The notes under the pieces are model-generated. The model worked only from the letters and a program-made list of their open reading frames with translations. It did not search any database and had not been told where the DNA came from. Source: Phaeobacter sp. 22II1-1F12B (lineage in GTDB: Bacteria > Pseudomonadota > Alphaproteobacteria > Rhodobacterales > Rhodobacteraceae). From it: a DNA stretch of 41,785 bases. The position numbers and the translations under genes are program-made. Location of the stretch: positions 1 to 41,785 of the forward strand of contig NZ_AQQP01000022.1 of assembly GCF_002210165.1 (NCBI RefSeq). The letters run 5' to 3'. Within the stretch, counting starts at the first letter, position 1. Each line of letters begins with the position of its first letter. Shown piece after piece: positions 25,256-33,392 of this stretch.

Positions 25256-26331
25256 GCCAGACCTTCCTTCAGATCCTGCTGAACGTTCGCGACCGAACGC
25301 TCGGCCAGCCCGAGATTTTCGAAGGTGCGCCCTTCGCCGCGCAGATCGCGGCCGGTCACGGCCCCGGCGATGGCCAGAAGGCCGCTTGCCACAGGTGTCG
25401 GCACGCCAGCCCATTGACCGACGGAAACGAGCAGCGCCAGACCGACGGCGATATCCTCGGTCATGTAGCGGTGATCGTAGAGGTCGAGCGCCTCGTGCCA
25501 GTCGCCGCTATCCACCAGTTTGTCATGGGCGAGGTTGCCGTACATCCAGTTGGACGTGTTGTAGTGATCGGCCAGCGGGAAATGCGGCGCGCCGTATCCT
25601 AGTTTTTCCCGGATCGCCATGCGCTCAGCATCAAGCTTGTCATGCACCGCGCGGATCGCGGGCTGCGTGCCCTCATTATGGATGTCCCAGCCGTCGAAAT
25701 GCTGGATTGGGCCGGCATTCATCAGGATCAGCGGCGGGTGAATGATCGGACCTGCGTTCATCAAAGCGCCCGACAGCGCATCCTCGCAGCGCTCGATCGC
25801 ATCCGGAAAGACCTCTGACAATTTGGCAAGCGCCATGTCCGTGAGGCGAGCGGGCAGCACGCCGGTCGGCAGGCGCGAGGCGCGGGTCGTGATGCGGACC
25901 TCTGCCTCACCCTTTTTACGGCAGAGCCATGGCAGGGTGCCGGTTTCGCAGAAAGCGACGTCGGCGGTGCAACCAGCCTTGCGCACGCGTTCCATCATGA
26001 TCCACGATCCGAACGAACCGGGCGCGAGGAAAATCACCTGCCCGTCCACCAGATGCGGCGCCAGTGCCTGTGACATGTCTTCCTGCGCGAAGGCGGGGGT
26101 CGGCGCAAGGATCACATCGGCCCCTTCCATCGCCCAGCCCAGATCATCGCTGGTTTCAACGGCAATTTCGCGGCTGCCTGCATGATCGGTCACGGTCAGC
26201 TTTGAAGGCGTCCCTAAGGGTGCAAACTTTGCCTTGTCGCGTCGCCACCATCGGACTTCGTGCCCGGCCTCTACCGCATCCGCTACCGCCGCGTAACTGC
26301 CGTTGCCGCCGCCCATTACCGTGATCTTCAA
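25252..26331 (-). CDS. NAD/NADP opine (octopine/nopaline-type) dehydrogenase family protein
   Basis: This 359-residue enzyme has an N-terminal Rossmann fold (MGGGNGSYAAVADA, 6-19) and a C-terminal opine-dehydrogenase domain with His198 (GPIIHPP) and Asp293 (RYMTED), the places of the catalytic His-Asp pair in bacterial and animal opine dehydrogenases. The family reductively condenses a 2-oxo acid with an amino acid, or does the reverse. Here, with a TRAP importer and a 2-oxo-acid oxidoreductase, oxidative opine breakdown is a fair inference. The start is TTG at 26331 with AAGGGGGA about five bases upstream; the nearby ATG is out of frame and closes after one codon. Confidence 0.85.
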   Translation of the reverse strand: MKITVMGGGNGSYAAVADAVEAGHEVRWWRRDKAKFAPLGTPSKLTVTDHAGSREIAVETSDDLGWAMEGADVILAPTPAFAQEDMSQALAPHLVDGQVIFLAPGSFGSWIMMERVRKAGCTADVAFCETGTLPWLCRKKGEAEVRITTRASRLPTGVLPARLTDMALAKLSEVFPDAIERCEDALSGALMNAGPIIHPPLILMNAGPIQHFDGWDIHNEGTQPAIRAVHDKLDAERMAIREKLGYGAPHFPLADHYNTSNWMYGNLAHDKLVDSGDWHEALDLYDHRYMTEDIAVGLALLVSVGQWAGVPTPVASGLLAIAGAVTGRDLRGEGRTFENLGLAERSVANVQQDLKEGLA

Positions 26332-26603
26332 ACCATCCCCCTTCGCCCCGTAAAATGCAGATGCATACTTTCAGGGCCCAAAAGCGTCATATTTAAAGAT
26401 ATCCGAGCAGTCTCTATCTGCGAATGCAAGTAATTTATTTTAAGCTTGAATGAAAATGTGCATAATGCGGGAGAATGCAGCGGGTCCGGGCATCTTCGGG
26501 CGTCGGTTGCGACCGTCCGGGTTAACCGGAGCCACAGAGGAGAGTGGAAACTGGCGCGTAATTGCGTCAGTGAACATTCAGGCTTACAGAATCGGAGCTC
26601 CCG
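26332..26603. promoter_or_regulatory. Divergent regulatory region with two operator-like palindromes
   Basis: This 272-base gap separates the opine-dehydrogenase-like gene (minus) from a MarR gene (plus). It is AT-rich in its middle. Site B at 26355-26366 is a perfect ATGCA-GA-TGCAT palindrome and site C at 26419-26428 is TGCG-AA-TGCA (one mismatch). Further TGCA words occur to the right. A CATAAT at 26461 could be a -10 element toward MarR, but no matching -35 is clear. Confidence 0.55.
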
Positions 26604-27092
26604 ATGGAGACACAACAGACGCCCGAAACCGCCGAACGGCCACCCCAGACACTGGGCGAAATCGGGCTGTGGAATTTTGCCCCCTACCTGATGAACCGCA
26701 TCATGGGGCGCTATAATGCCGAAGTTCTGACCGACCTGAAGCCGCAGAACCTGACCACCGTCAAGGCACGTACGCTTGCTGTCGTGGCCGTGGTGCCGGG
26801 GCTGACCATCAACGAATTGTCGGTCTACACGGTAACCGAACAATCGACCATGTCGCGCACGCTTGAAGCGCTTGAGAAGTCGGGCTTTGTCCGCCGTCAG
26901 GAGACGGATGGAGACGGTCGCGTGCGCAAGGTCTATCTCACCGACCTTGGTCGCGAGGAGTTTGATCGCGCCTGGCCGGTCATGCACGCCCATTACGAGA
27001 AGATGTTCACCGGCATCGATGCGCAGGAGCTTGCCGCCTTTGTCGGCACATTGCACCGCATCCTCGGCAATATCCGAAAACACGATCTCTGA
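26604..27092 (+). CDS. MarR-family transcriptional regulator
   Basis: This 162-residue protein has a winged-helix DNA-binding domain at about 50-125: recognition helix TEQSTMSRTLEALEKSGFV near 78-96, wing RRQETDGDGRVRKVYLT. Its dimerisation helices are at both ends. The ribosome binding site is CGGAG. It is divergent from the opine/TRAP operon and convergent with a second MarR gene 10 bases away. It is the first candidate for binding the palindromes in its own upstream region. The ligand is unknown. Confidence 0.9.
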   Translation: METQQTPETAERPPQTLGEIGLWNFAPYLMNRIMGRYNAEVLTDLKPQNLTTVKARTLAVVAVVPGLTINELSVYTVTEQSTMSRTLEALEKSGFVRRQETDGDGRVRKVYLTDLGREEFDRAWPVMHAHYEKMFTGIDAQELAAFVGTLHRILGNIRKHDL

Positions 27093-27102
27093 AGCGAAGC
27101 TG

Positions 27103-27591
27103 TTAGTCCTGCTCTCCGGCCCAGAGGACTCCGTGAAGCCGCTTGACCGTGGCTTTCAGATCCTGACCCAGACCGTCAGGGAGCCGCTTGATCAGGCGTT
27201 TTTCATGTGCGCGCGCCTCTGACACCAGATCGGCGGCCAATCTTGCCCCCGTACGGGTCAGAAAGATCCGGACGCGGCGCCGGTCGGCCTTGTCGCTCCG
27301 GCGTTCGAGCAGGCCACGCTCGTCCATCTGGTCGATGATCCGTGTCAGGCGGGACTGTTCGATCATGGCGAATCGGGCCAGCCGGGTGATCATCTGGCCG
27401 TCATCGTCATGCAGGCAGGCCAGCACCCGCCACTCCGGCACCCGTAACCCGCGGGTGCGCACATGTTCATGAAACTCTTCGCTCATCGCCGCTGAGACAG
27501 AGGCGGTCAGAAACAGAAGATAATCCGGCAGGAAAGGCTGGGTGCCCGATGTCGCTGGCGCTTCAAGTTCCTCTACGATTTTAATTGTCAT
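27103..27591 (-). CDS. MarR-family transcriptional regulator
   Basis: This 162-residue winged-helix regulator has a helix-turn-helix near 60-95 (MITRLARFAMIEQSRLTRII) and the wing DKADRRRVRIFLT near 98-112. It is the last gene of the second TRAP operon, six bases after dctM, with GAGGGCGG before its ATG. It may control the divergent promoters at 30432-30601. It differs clearly from the neighbouring MarR protein, so the two are not a recent duplication. Confidence 0.9.
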   Translation of the reverse strand: MTIKIVEELEAPATSGTQPFLPDYLLFLTASVSAAMSEEFHEHVRTRGLRVPEWRVLACLHDDDGQMITRLARFAMIEQSRLTRIIDQMDERGLLERRSDKADRRRVRIFLTRTGARLAADLVSEARAHEKRLIKRLPDGLGQDLKATVKRLHGVLWAGEQD

Positions 27592-27597
27592 CCGCCC

Positions 27598-28884
27598 TCA
27601 CATCGAATTGGGAACGACCAGCACCAGCCACGGCACGGCGATCAGCAGGAACAGGCGCAGGATATCAACGAAGACGAAAGGCAGGACGCCTGCAAAGACA
27701 CGCTCGAGCGGGATGTCCGGCGCCACGATCCGCATGACGAACACGTTCATCCCGATGGGTGGCGTGATATAGCTGAGTTCGGTCGCGACCACGACGAAGA
27801 CGCCGAACCAGATCGGATCAAAGCCAAGGCCGGAAACGATCGGAAAGAGGACCGGCACTGTCAAAAGGATCATGGAAAGGCTTTCCAACAGGCAGCCCAG
27901 TACCAGAAACAGCACGATGATCATCAGGATCACCTGTAACCGGCCAGCCCCCAAGGCAGTGATCCAGCTGCGAAGGTCCGTCGTCAGTCCGGAGAGGTTC
28001 ACGTAGTTCAGGAAGTAGAGCGCGCCGAACAGGATGAAGAACATCACTGCCGTGGTTTTGGCCGTATCGAAAAGCGTTTCCAGCGTTTCCCGAAGGGTCA
28101 GCTTGCCGCGCAGCGCAGTGATCAGGATCGCCCCGCCTGCCCCCATGCCTGCGGCCTCGGTGGCGGTGAAGAACCCGATGTAGATGCCGCCGAGCACGAA
28201 AACGAACAGGATGAGCGCGCCCGAGACGCCCTTGGTCGCGCGCAGGCGTTCGCGCAGCGGCAGCTTGTCCAGCGTCACGAGGTCTTCAGGATGGAGCCAG
28301 AGGGAAAGGCGGACGGCGAAGATATAGAACAACACACCGATCAACCCCGGGATCAACCCGGCAAGGAACAGCTTGCCAATATCCTGCTGTGTGAGAATGC
28401 CATAGATCACGAGGATCACAGAGGGCGGGATCAGGATCCCGAGCGTGCCACCAGCCGCAACAGACGCAGCCGAAAGACGGTCGGAGTAGCCGTAGCGCCG
28501 CATCGCGGGCAGGCTGATCCGGCCCATGGTCGCGGTTGTTGCCAGCGAAGAGCCGCATACGGAAGAAAAACCGCCACAGGCCACGACGGTCGCCATCGCC
28601 AGCCCGCCCTTGCGATGGCGCAACCATGCGTTGGCGGCATCGTACATCTCGCTCGCGATGCCGGATTGGACGATGAAATTGCCCATCAGAAGGAACAGCG
28701 GTACCACGGAAAGGGTATAGCTGCGGCCACTATCGAAATAGATCTGCCCCAGCATCGCCATGGCCGGATCGAAACCGATGATCGAGACGACGCCGATCAC
28801 GCCGACGGCGGTCAGGGCAAAGGCGATCGGCACGCCCGTAAAAATTGACGCCATGAGAATGGCGATGCCAATGGGCCAGTCCAA
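27598..28884 (-). CDS. dctM: TRAP transporter large permease (DctM)
   Basis: This 428-residue DctM-type permease has about 12 membrane segments and the family blocks GVPIAFALTAVGVIGV near 17-32, VPLFLLMGNFIVQSG near 60-74 and GSSLATTATMG near 110-120. The start is a TTG at 28884 three bases after the dctQ stop (GAGGAG upstream), or the ATG 30 bases further in. It is the second, independent TRAP system of the window. Confidence 0.92.
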   Translation of the reverse strand: MDWPIGIAILMASIFTGVPIAFALTAVGVIGVVSIIGFDPAMAMLGQIYFDSGRSYTLSVVPLFLLMGNFIVQSGIASEMYDAANAWLRHRKGGLAMATVVACGGFSSVCGSSLATTATMGRISLPAMRRYGYSDRLSAASVAAGGTLGILIPPSVILVIYGILTQQDIGKLFLAGLIPGLIGVLFYIFAVRLSLWLHPEDLVTLDKLPLRERLRATKGVSGALILFVFVLGGIYIGFFTATEAAGMGAGGAILITALRGKLTLRETLETLFDTAKTTAVMFFILFGALYFLNYVNLSGLTTDLRSWITALGAGRLQVILMIIVLFLVLGCLLESLSMILLTVPVLFPIVSGLGFDPIWFGVFVVVATELSYITPPIGMNVFVMRIVAPDIPLERVFAGVLPFVFVDILRLFLLIAVPWLVLVVPNSM

Positions 28885-28887
28885 CTC

Positions 28888-29409
28888 TCAGATCTCCTCG
28901 GATTTTCCCTTGGGCAGCCGCATGACCGCGAGCCCCAGCACGATGATGGAAGACGCCGCACATAATATGCTGGCCGCGAGGGCGACTGGCATGAGCGGTA
29001 CGCGCAGATAGACTGTCGTTTCGCCATAGGTGCTTAGCCGCAGCCCGTGCTTCCACAGCTGCCATGCCACCACCGCGAGGACCACCGCGACAATGATCCG
29101 CGCCACGAAGGTCTGCACCTCGGCGAGCGGCCCCTTTAGCCGTGACGTGAAAAGATCGACCGTGATGTGGCCGTCGTCCAGACAGATCGCCGGCAGGCCG
29201 GCAAAGACGATTGCCATCACCAGCAATTCGGTCATTTCGGAGGCCCCGGGAAGCGGGCTGTTAAAAAAGTAGCGCCCCAGCACATCGACCAGCGTCACAC
29301 CGGTCAGTGCCAGAAGCAGCAGCCCGGTCAGAACCGCCGTGATGCGCCGGAAAACTTGGCGCAGGGCGCTTGCGCGACGCCCTGCCCCGGTTTGGCGGGT
29401 GTCCGTCAT
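28888..29409 (-). CDS. dctQ: TRAP transporter small permease (DctQ)
   Basis: This 173-residue protein has four membrane segments (about 28-48, 62-82, 103-122, 143-163) and a basic N-terminus. Its ATG overlaps the dctP stop (ATGA). The family motif region DDGHITVDLFTSRL is present near 80-93. Confidence 0.9.
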   Translation of the reverse strand: MTDTRQTGAGRRASALRQVFRRITAVLTGLLLLALTGVTLVDVLGRYFFNSPLPGASEMTELLVMAIVFAGLPAICLDDGHITVDLFTSRLKGPLAEVQTFVARIIVAVVLAVVAWQLWKHGLRLSTYGETTVYLRVPLMPVALAASILCAASSIIVLGLAVMRLPKGKSEEI

Positions 29410-30431
29410 TCGGACAGAACCGCCTGTGTTTCACTGCGCAGCATTTCAAGCGCCGCATCGAAATCGACACCCTTATCGTCGAACGCCTTGCGGACCGTGT
29501 CGTAGAGCGGCTGCGACATTTCCTCGATTGCCACCATTTCTTCTTCGGTCGCATCGTGGAAGTCGACGGTTCCCTCGAGCGCAGCAAGGCCAGCCTCGTC
29601 TGCAGTATCCCATGCCTGACCCGCCATCCGGACGAGAACCTCGCCCGAGACTTCGTCGATGGCAGCCTTGTCGGCATCGGACATGCCGTCGAACTTGGCC
29701 TGGTTCATGACCATGAAGAACGACACGTTGTAAAGGCCGCCATCCACGCGCAGCGCCTTTGTCAGCAGCGAGTCGAGTTTGAAGAACGGCACCGATTCAT
29801 AAGGGAAATAGATCGCATCCGCGACGCCGCCCGACAGAAGTTCATAGGTCTTTGGCGACGGCGCCTGAAGCGGAACCATCGACATTTCCTCAGCCAGCTG
29901 GCTGGTCAGCGCACCGGCCACCCGGATCTTGAGACCTTCGACGGCCGACATCGGGCTTACATCCGCGCCGGTTGTGAACATATGACCCGGGCCGTGGCCC
30001 CAGACGGCCAGAACCTTGACGCCCTGATGTTCGGCATTTTCTGCCAGCATCGCTTCGTGGACGCGCCAGTAGGCGACGGAAAGCGCCTCGGAATTGGGTG
30101 TGTTCAGGGGCAGTTCCGCGATCTGTGTCAGAGAAAAGCGGCCCGGCGTGTAACCGTGGACGCCAAAGGTGACATCGGCAGCACCAGTGGCGGCAAGGTC
30201 GAAATGCGCGGGCGGCGGCCCAAGTGGCGCATCGAGGATCTGCACGGTTACGCGGCCTTCGGTGGCTTCTTCGACATTCGCAGCCCATGGCATCACAATA
30301 TCCTTCACGATCGGATGCGAAGGCGGCAGCCAGTTGGACAGGCGAAGTGTGGTTTCCTGCGCGACGGCAGGAAGACCAGTCGAAGCAACCGCGATCGCGG
30401 CGGCCGAAATGGTCTTCATGATCTTGTTCAT
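29406..30431 (-). CDS. dctP: TRAP transporter substrate-binding protein (DctP)
   Basis: This 341-residue periplasmic binding protein has a signal peptide cleaved near residue 25 (GLPAVAQETTLRLS). The DctP fold is clear: LPPSHPIVKDIVMPWA near 36-51 and EGLKIRVAG near 168 with the conserved Arg. It is the first gene of the minus-strand TRAP operon and divergent from the dioxygenase operon, so it probably imports that operon's substrate. The start has GGGAG upstream. Confidence 0.92.
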   Translation of the reverse strand: MNKIMKTISAAAIAVASTGLPAVAQETTLRLSNWLPPSHPIVKDIVMPWAANVEEATEGRVTVQILDAPLGPPPAHFDLAATGAADVTFGVHGYTPGRFSLTQIAELPLNTPNSEALSVAYWRVHEAMLAENAEHQGVKVLAVWGHGPGHMFTTGADVSPMSAVEGLKIRVAGALTSQLAEEMSMVPLQAPSPKTYELLSGGVADAIYFPYESVPFFKLDSLLTKALRVDGGLYNVSFFMVMNQAKFDGMSDADKAAIDEVSGEVLVRMAGQAWDTADEAGLAALEGTVDFHDATEEEMVAIEEMSQPLYDTVRKAFDDKGVDFDAALEMLRSETQAVLSE

Positions 30432-30503
30432 GGTCGTCTCCCGGTTGGTTATTATGACCAGAGCGTAATCAAGCGTTCACGAGTCTGGCAATAAAAATAT
30501 GAG

Positions 30504-30539
30504 TTTTCATCTTTTCATACTTAAACCTTGACACTTAAA
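30504..30539. repeat. Paired short direct repeats in the divergent promoter region
   Basis: TTTTCAT occurs at 30504-30510 and 30512-30518, and ACTTAAA at 30519-30525 and 30533-30539. The second copy of ACTTAAA overlaps the end of the putative -35 box. They may be regulator half sites or just AT-rich sequence. Confidence 0.4.
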
Positions 30540-30557
30540 ACATCGCTCGCTCATGCT
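30528..30557 (+). promoter_or_regulatory. Candidate promoter of the dioxygenase operon
   Basis: TTGACA at 30528-30533 is a perfect -35 box. An 18-base gap leads to CATGCT at 30552-30557, a poor -10. The reductase ATG is 45 bases further on, after GGGGAGG. Confidence 0.45.
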
Positions 30558-30576
30558 TAGGCAAGCCAGAGATGCC

Positions 30577-30586
30577 TGCATTTGCA
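30577..30586. promoter_or_regulatory. Candidate operator A (TGCA-N2-TGCA palindrome)
   Basis: TGCATTTGCA, two perfect TGCA half sites around two bases, lies just downstream of the putative promoter and 15 bases before the reductase start, a good place for repression. It matches site B upstream of the opine-dehydrogenase-like operon. Confidence 0.5.
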
Positions 30587-30601
30587 TAAAAAGGGGAGGC
30601 C

Positions 30602-31558
30602 ATGTCGGCCATCACGTTGACAGTCAAGGAAGTGCGGAAGGCGGCAGAGCTTATCCGCATGGTCACTCTTGTAGCGCCCGATGGCGGTTCACTTCCGCCA
30701 TATGAGGCTGGCGCGCATGCCGAAGTCCACCTGCCCGATGGCGCGACGCGGCCCTATAGTCTGATCGACTTTGACGGCGCGGCAAAGGAACCCAAGGCCT
30801 ATGTCTTTGGAATCAGGCTTGAAGATGAGAGCCGCGGCGGATCCCGGTTCATGCATGGGCTGGCAGAAGGTGACACTGTCACTGTCGAGCCCGCCAAGAA
30901 CGATTTCCCGCTTGCCGGAGACGACGCTCCGTCGGTTCTGATCGCCGGGGGGATCGGCATCACGCCGATGATCTCAATGGCCACTGCATTAAAGGCAGAA
31001 GGCCGCGACTACCGTCTGCATTACGCGATTCGCGACGAAAGCGCGGCGGCGTTCATCGAACAGCTGACGCAGAATCACGGCGATTGTCTGTCCGTGCATT
31101 GCGACGATCAGGCGGGAGGGCCGCTCGATATCGCGAAGGTTCTGAGCGACGCCAACCCAGAGGCGCATATCTATGTCTGCGGCCCCAAGCCAATGATCGA
31201 AGCGGTCAAATCAAAAGCCGAATCAGCAGGATATCCAGCCGAACGCGTGCATTTCGAACTCTTCGACGCCGCCGCCGATCAGGACGGCGATTCCGCCTTT
31301 GAGGTCGAAGTCGCGTCCACTGGCGCGGTCTACACGATCCCGCCGGGGAAGACGATCATCGACGTGCTCGAAGAAGCGGGCGAAGATCTGATCTATGATT
31401 GCCAGCGTGGCGATTGCGGCATCTGCCAGACCGATGTGCTTGAGGGCACGCCCGACCATCGCGACGTCGTTCTGTCGCAAGCCGAGCGCGACAGCGGCAA
31501 GGTCATGCAGATCTGCGTCAGCCGCGCCAAGTCTGCCCGCCTGAAACTCGACATCTGA
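30602..31558 (+). CDS. PDR-type flavin/2Fe-2S reductase for the Rieske oxygenase
   Basis: This 318-residue protein has the phthalate-dioxygenase-reductase order: flavin-binding barrel (RPYSL, 50-54), NAD domain (GGIGITPM, 116-123, and CGPKPM, 193-198), then a C-terminal plant-type 2Fe-2S ferredoxin domain with Cys267, 272, 275 and 305. It moves electrons from NAD(P)H to the oxygenase encoded directly downstream, so no separate ferredoxin is needed. It is the first gene of an eight-gene operon. The ribosome binding site GGGGAGG is strong. Confidence 0.92.
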   Translation: MSAITLTVKEVRKAAELIRMVTLVAPDGGSLPPYEAGAHAEVHLPDGATRPYSLIDFDGAAKEPKAYVFGIRLEDESRGGSRFMHGLAEGDTVTVEPAKNDFPLAGDDAPSVLIAGGIGITPMISMATALKAEGRDYRLHYAIRDESAAAFIEQLTQNHGDCLSVHCDDQAGGPLDIAKVLSDANPEAHIYVCGPKPMIEAVKSKAESAGYPAERVHFELFDAAADQDGDSAFEVEVASTGAVYTIPPGKTIIDVLEEAGEDLIYDCQRGDCGICQTDVLEGTPDHRDVVLSQAERDSGKVMQICVSRAKSARLKLDI

Positions 31559-31569
31559 CGGAGGAAGTC

Positions 31570-32916
31570 ATGACGACCTATCGCACGAAACAGGATATCG
31601 AGGCGCTGGTGACACCGTTTCAGGTGCATCGCGACGTCTACACCTCGGATGAGGTCTATCGGCTTGAGATGAAACACCTCTTTGCCAACAGTTGGGTGTT
31701 CGTCGGCCATGACAGCCAGACCCCGAACAAGGGCGATTACTATACCACCCAGATCGGCGATCAGCCGGTGATCCAGGTGCGTCACAGTGATGGCGAGGTC
31801 AAGGTTCTGCACAACCGCTGCCCACACAAGGGCACCAAGATCGCCATTGATCGAACCGGTAACACGGGCAAATTCTTTCGCTGCCCCTACCACGCGTGGT
31901 CCTTCAAGACCGATGGCTGTCTTCTCGCGATCCCGCTCAAGAAGGGCTACGAGGGGACCGGTCTGGACCAGACGGAAAATGGCAAGGGCATGAAGTCGGT
32001 CGGGGCGGTAATGAACTACCGCGGCTTCATCTTTGCCCGACTGGCAGACGAAGGCATCGGGTTCGAAGATTACTTTGGCGACTCGCTGTCCTCATTCGAC
32101 AACATGATCGACCGTTCCCCCGCCGGGAAGCTTGTCGTTGCCGGACAGCCGCTGCGTTACATGCACCGTTGCAACTGGAAGATGCTGGTCGAGAACCAGA
32201 CCGACACCTGCCATCCGATGGTGGCGCACGAAAGTTCGGCCGGGACGGCAGTCAAGATCTGGGAAGAAATGGATCAGCCGGAGGGGGCACCCAAACCGCC
32301 CGCGATGCAGATCATCGCGCCCTTCATGTCGCCTTACGAATTCTTCGAAGACATGGGCATTCGTACATGGCCCAACGGCCATGGCCACACCGGCGTGAGC
32401 CATTCGATCCATTCGGATTATTCGGAAATTCCCGGATATTTCGAAAAGATGTCCGAGGCTTATGGCGAAGAAAAGGCCAAGCAGATCCTTGGAGAGAACC
32501 GGCATAACACGGTTTATTTCCCGAATATCATGATCAAGGGCCCGATCCAGCAGCTGCGGAATTTCATCCCTCTCGGCCCCGACAAGACGCTGGTGGAGAG
32601 CTGGATCTATCGACTTGTCGATGCACCGGACGAATTGGTGGCGCGTACGGCAATGTATAACCGGATGATCAATGCGCCGACCTCGATCGTCGGACATGAC
32701 GATCTTGAAATGTATGAGCGTGCGCAGGAAGGCCTGATGTCAGACGGGCTGGAATGGGTGAATATCCAACGTCTCTACAAGGACGGTGAGGATTTCGACA
32801 CGCAGGCCGAGGAAAACGGGACCACGGAGCGCCAGATGCGCAACCAGTTCCACGCCTGGACCAAGTTCATGACCCTGTCGCTGCCAAGCGAAGACGCGCT
32901 GGAGGCTGCAGAATGA
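31570..32916 (+). CDS. Rieske aromatic-ring-hydroxylating dioxygenase, alpha subunit
   Basis: This 448-residue catalytic subunit has Rieske ligands Cys84, His86, Cys105 and His108 (CPHKG and CPYHAW). The mononuclear iron site has bridging Asp212 and ligands His215 and His220 (DTCHPMVAH), with the third ligand near 378 (GHDDLEMYE). All are intact. It inserts O2 into an aromatic or cyclic acid. The substrate cannot be read from sequence; benzoate-, cumate- and salicylate-type enzymes share this layout. GGAGG precedes the ATG. Confidence 0.93.
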   Translation: MTTYRTKQDIEALVTPFQVHRDVYTSDEVYRLEMKHLFANSWVFVGHDSQTPNKGDYYTTQIGDQPVIQVRHSDGEVKVLHNRCPHKGTKIAIDRTGNTGKFFRCPYHAWSFKTDGCLLAIPLKKGYEGTGLDQTENGKGMKSVGAVMNYRGFIFARLADEGIGFEDYFGDSLSSFDNMIDRSPAGKLVVAGQPLRYMHRCNWKMLVENQTDTCHPMVAHESSAGTAVKIWEEMDQPEGAPKPPAMQIIAPFMSPYEFFEDMGIRTWPNGHGHTGVSHSIHSDYSEIPGYFEKMSEAYGEEKAKQILGENRHNTVYFPNIMIKGPIQQLRNFIPLGPDKTLVESWIYRLVDAPDELVARTAMYNRMINAPTSIVGHDDLEMYERAQEGLMSDGLEWVNIQRLYKDGEDFDTQAEENGTTERQMRNQFHAWTKFMTLSLPSEDALEAAE

Positions 32917-33392
32917 CCATCACCAAGGACGACCTGATCGACTTTGTCTATGACGAGGTCAGGATGCTGGACGAAGGCAGGTATGACGACTGGCTCAACC
33001 TTTGGACCGACGACGGCATTTACTGGATGCCGCTGGACTGGAAACAGAAGGATGAGGTCAACGAAACCTCGCTGATGTATGAAGACCAGTTCATGCTGCG
33101 GCTGCGGGTTGAACGGCTGACCGGGGCGCGGACCTTTTCGCAAAAGCCCAAGAGCCGCTGCCACCATGTGATCCAGCGTCCCTATGTCGACAAGATCGAC
33201 AATGACGCGGCCGCGTTTCTGGTGACAACCCAGATGCACTACGTCGAAACCCGTCTGGATGATCAGTTCCTGCTCGCGCTGACGGCGCAGCACGAACTGG
33301 TGCTGAAAGACGACGCGTTGAAGATCGCACGGAAGCGGGTCGATATCCTGAATTGCGACGCCGCTTTCGGCAATATCCAGTTGTTGCCATGA
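32913..33392 (+). CDS. Ring-hydroxylating dioxygenase, beta subunit
   Basis: This 159-residue protein has the SnoaL/NTF2-like fold of dioxygenase small subunits (LIDFVYDEVRMLDEGRYDDW near 6-25). It is structural and forms the alpha3beta3 core with the preceding subunit. Its ATG overlaps the alpha stop codon (ATGA), as does its own stop with the next gene. Confidence 0.92.
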   Translation: MTITKDDLIDFVYDEVRMLDEGRYDDWLNLWTDDGIYWMPLDWKQKDEVNETSLMYEDQFMLRLRVERLTGARTFSQKPKSRCHHVIQRPYVDKIDNDAAAFLVTTQMHYVETRLDDQFLLALTAQHELVLKDDALKIARKRVDILNCDAAFGNIQLLP

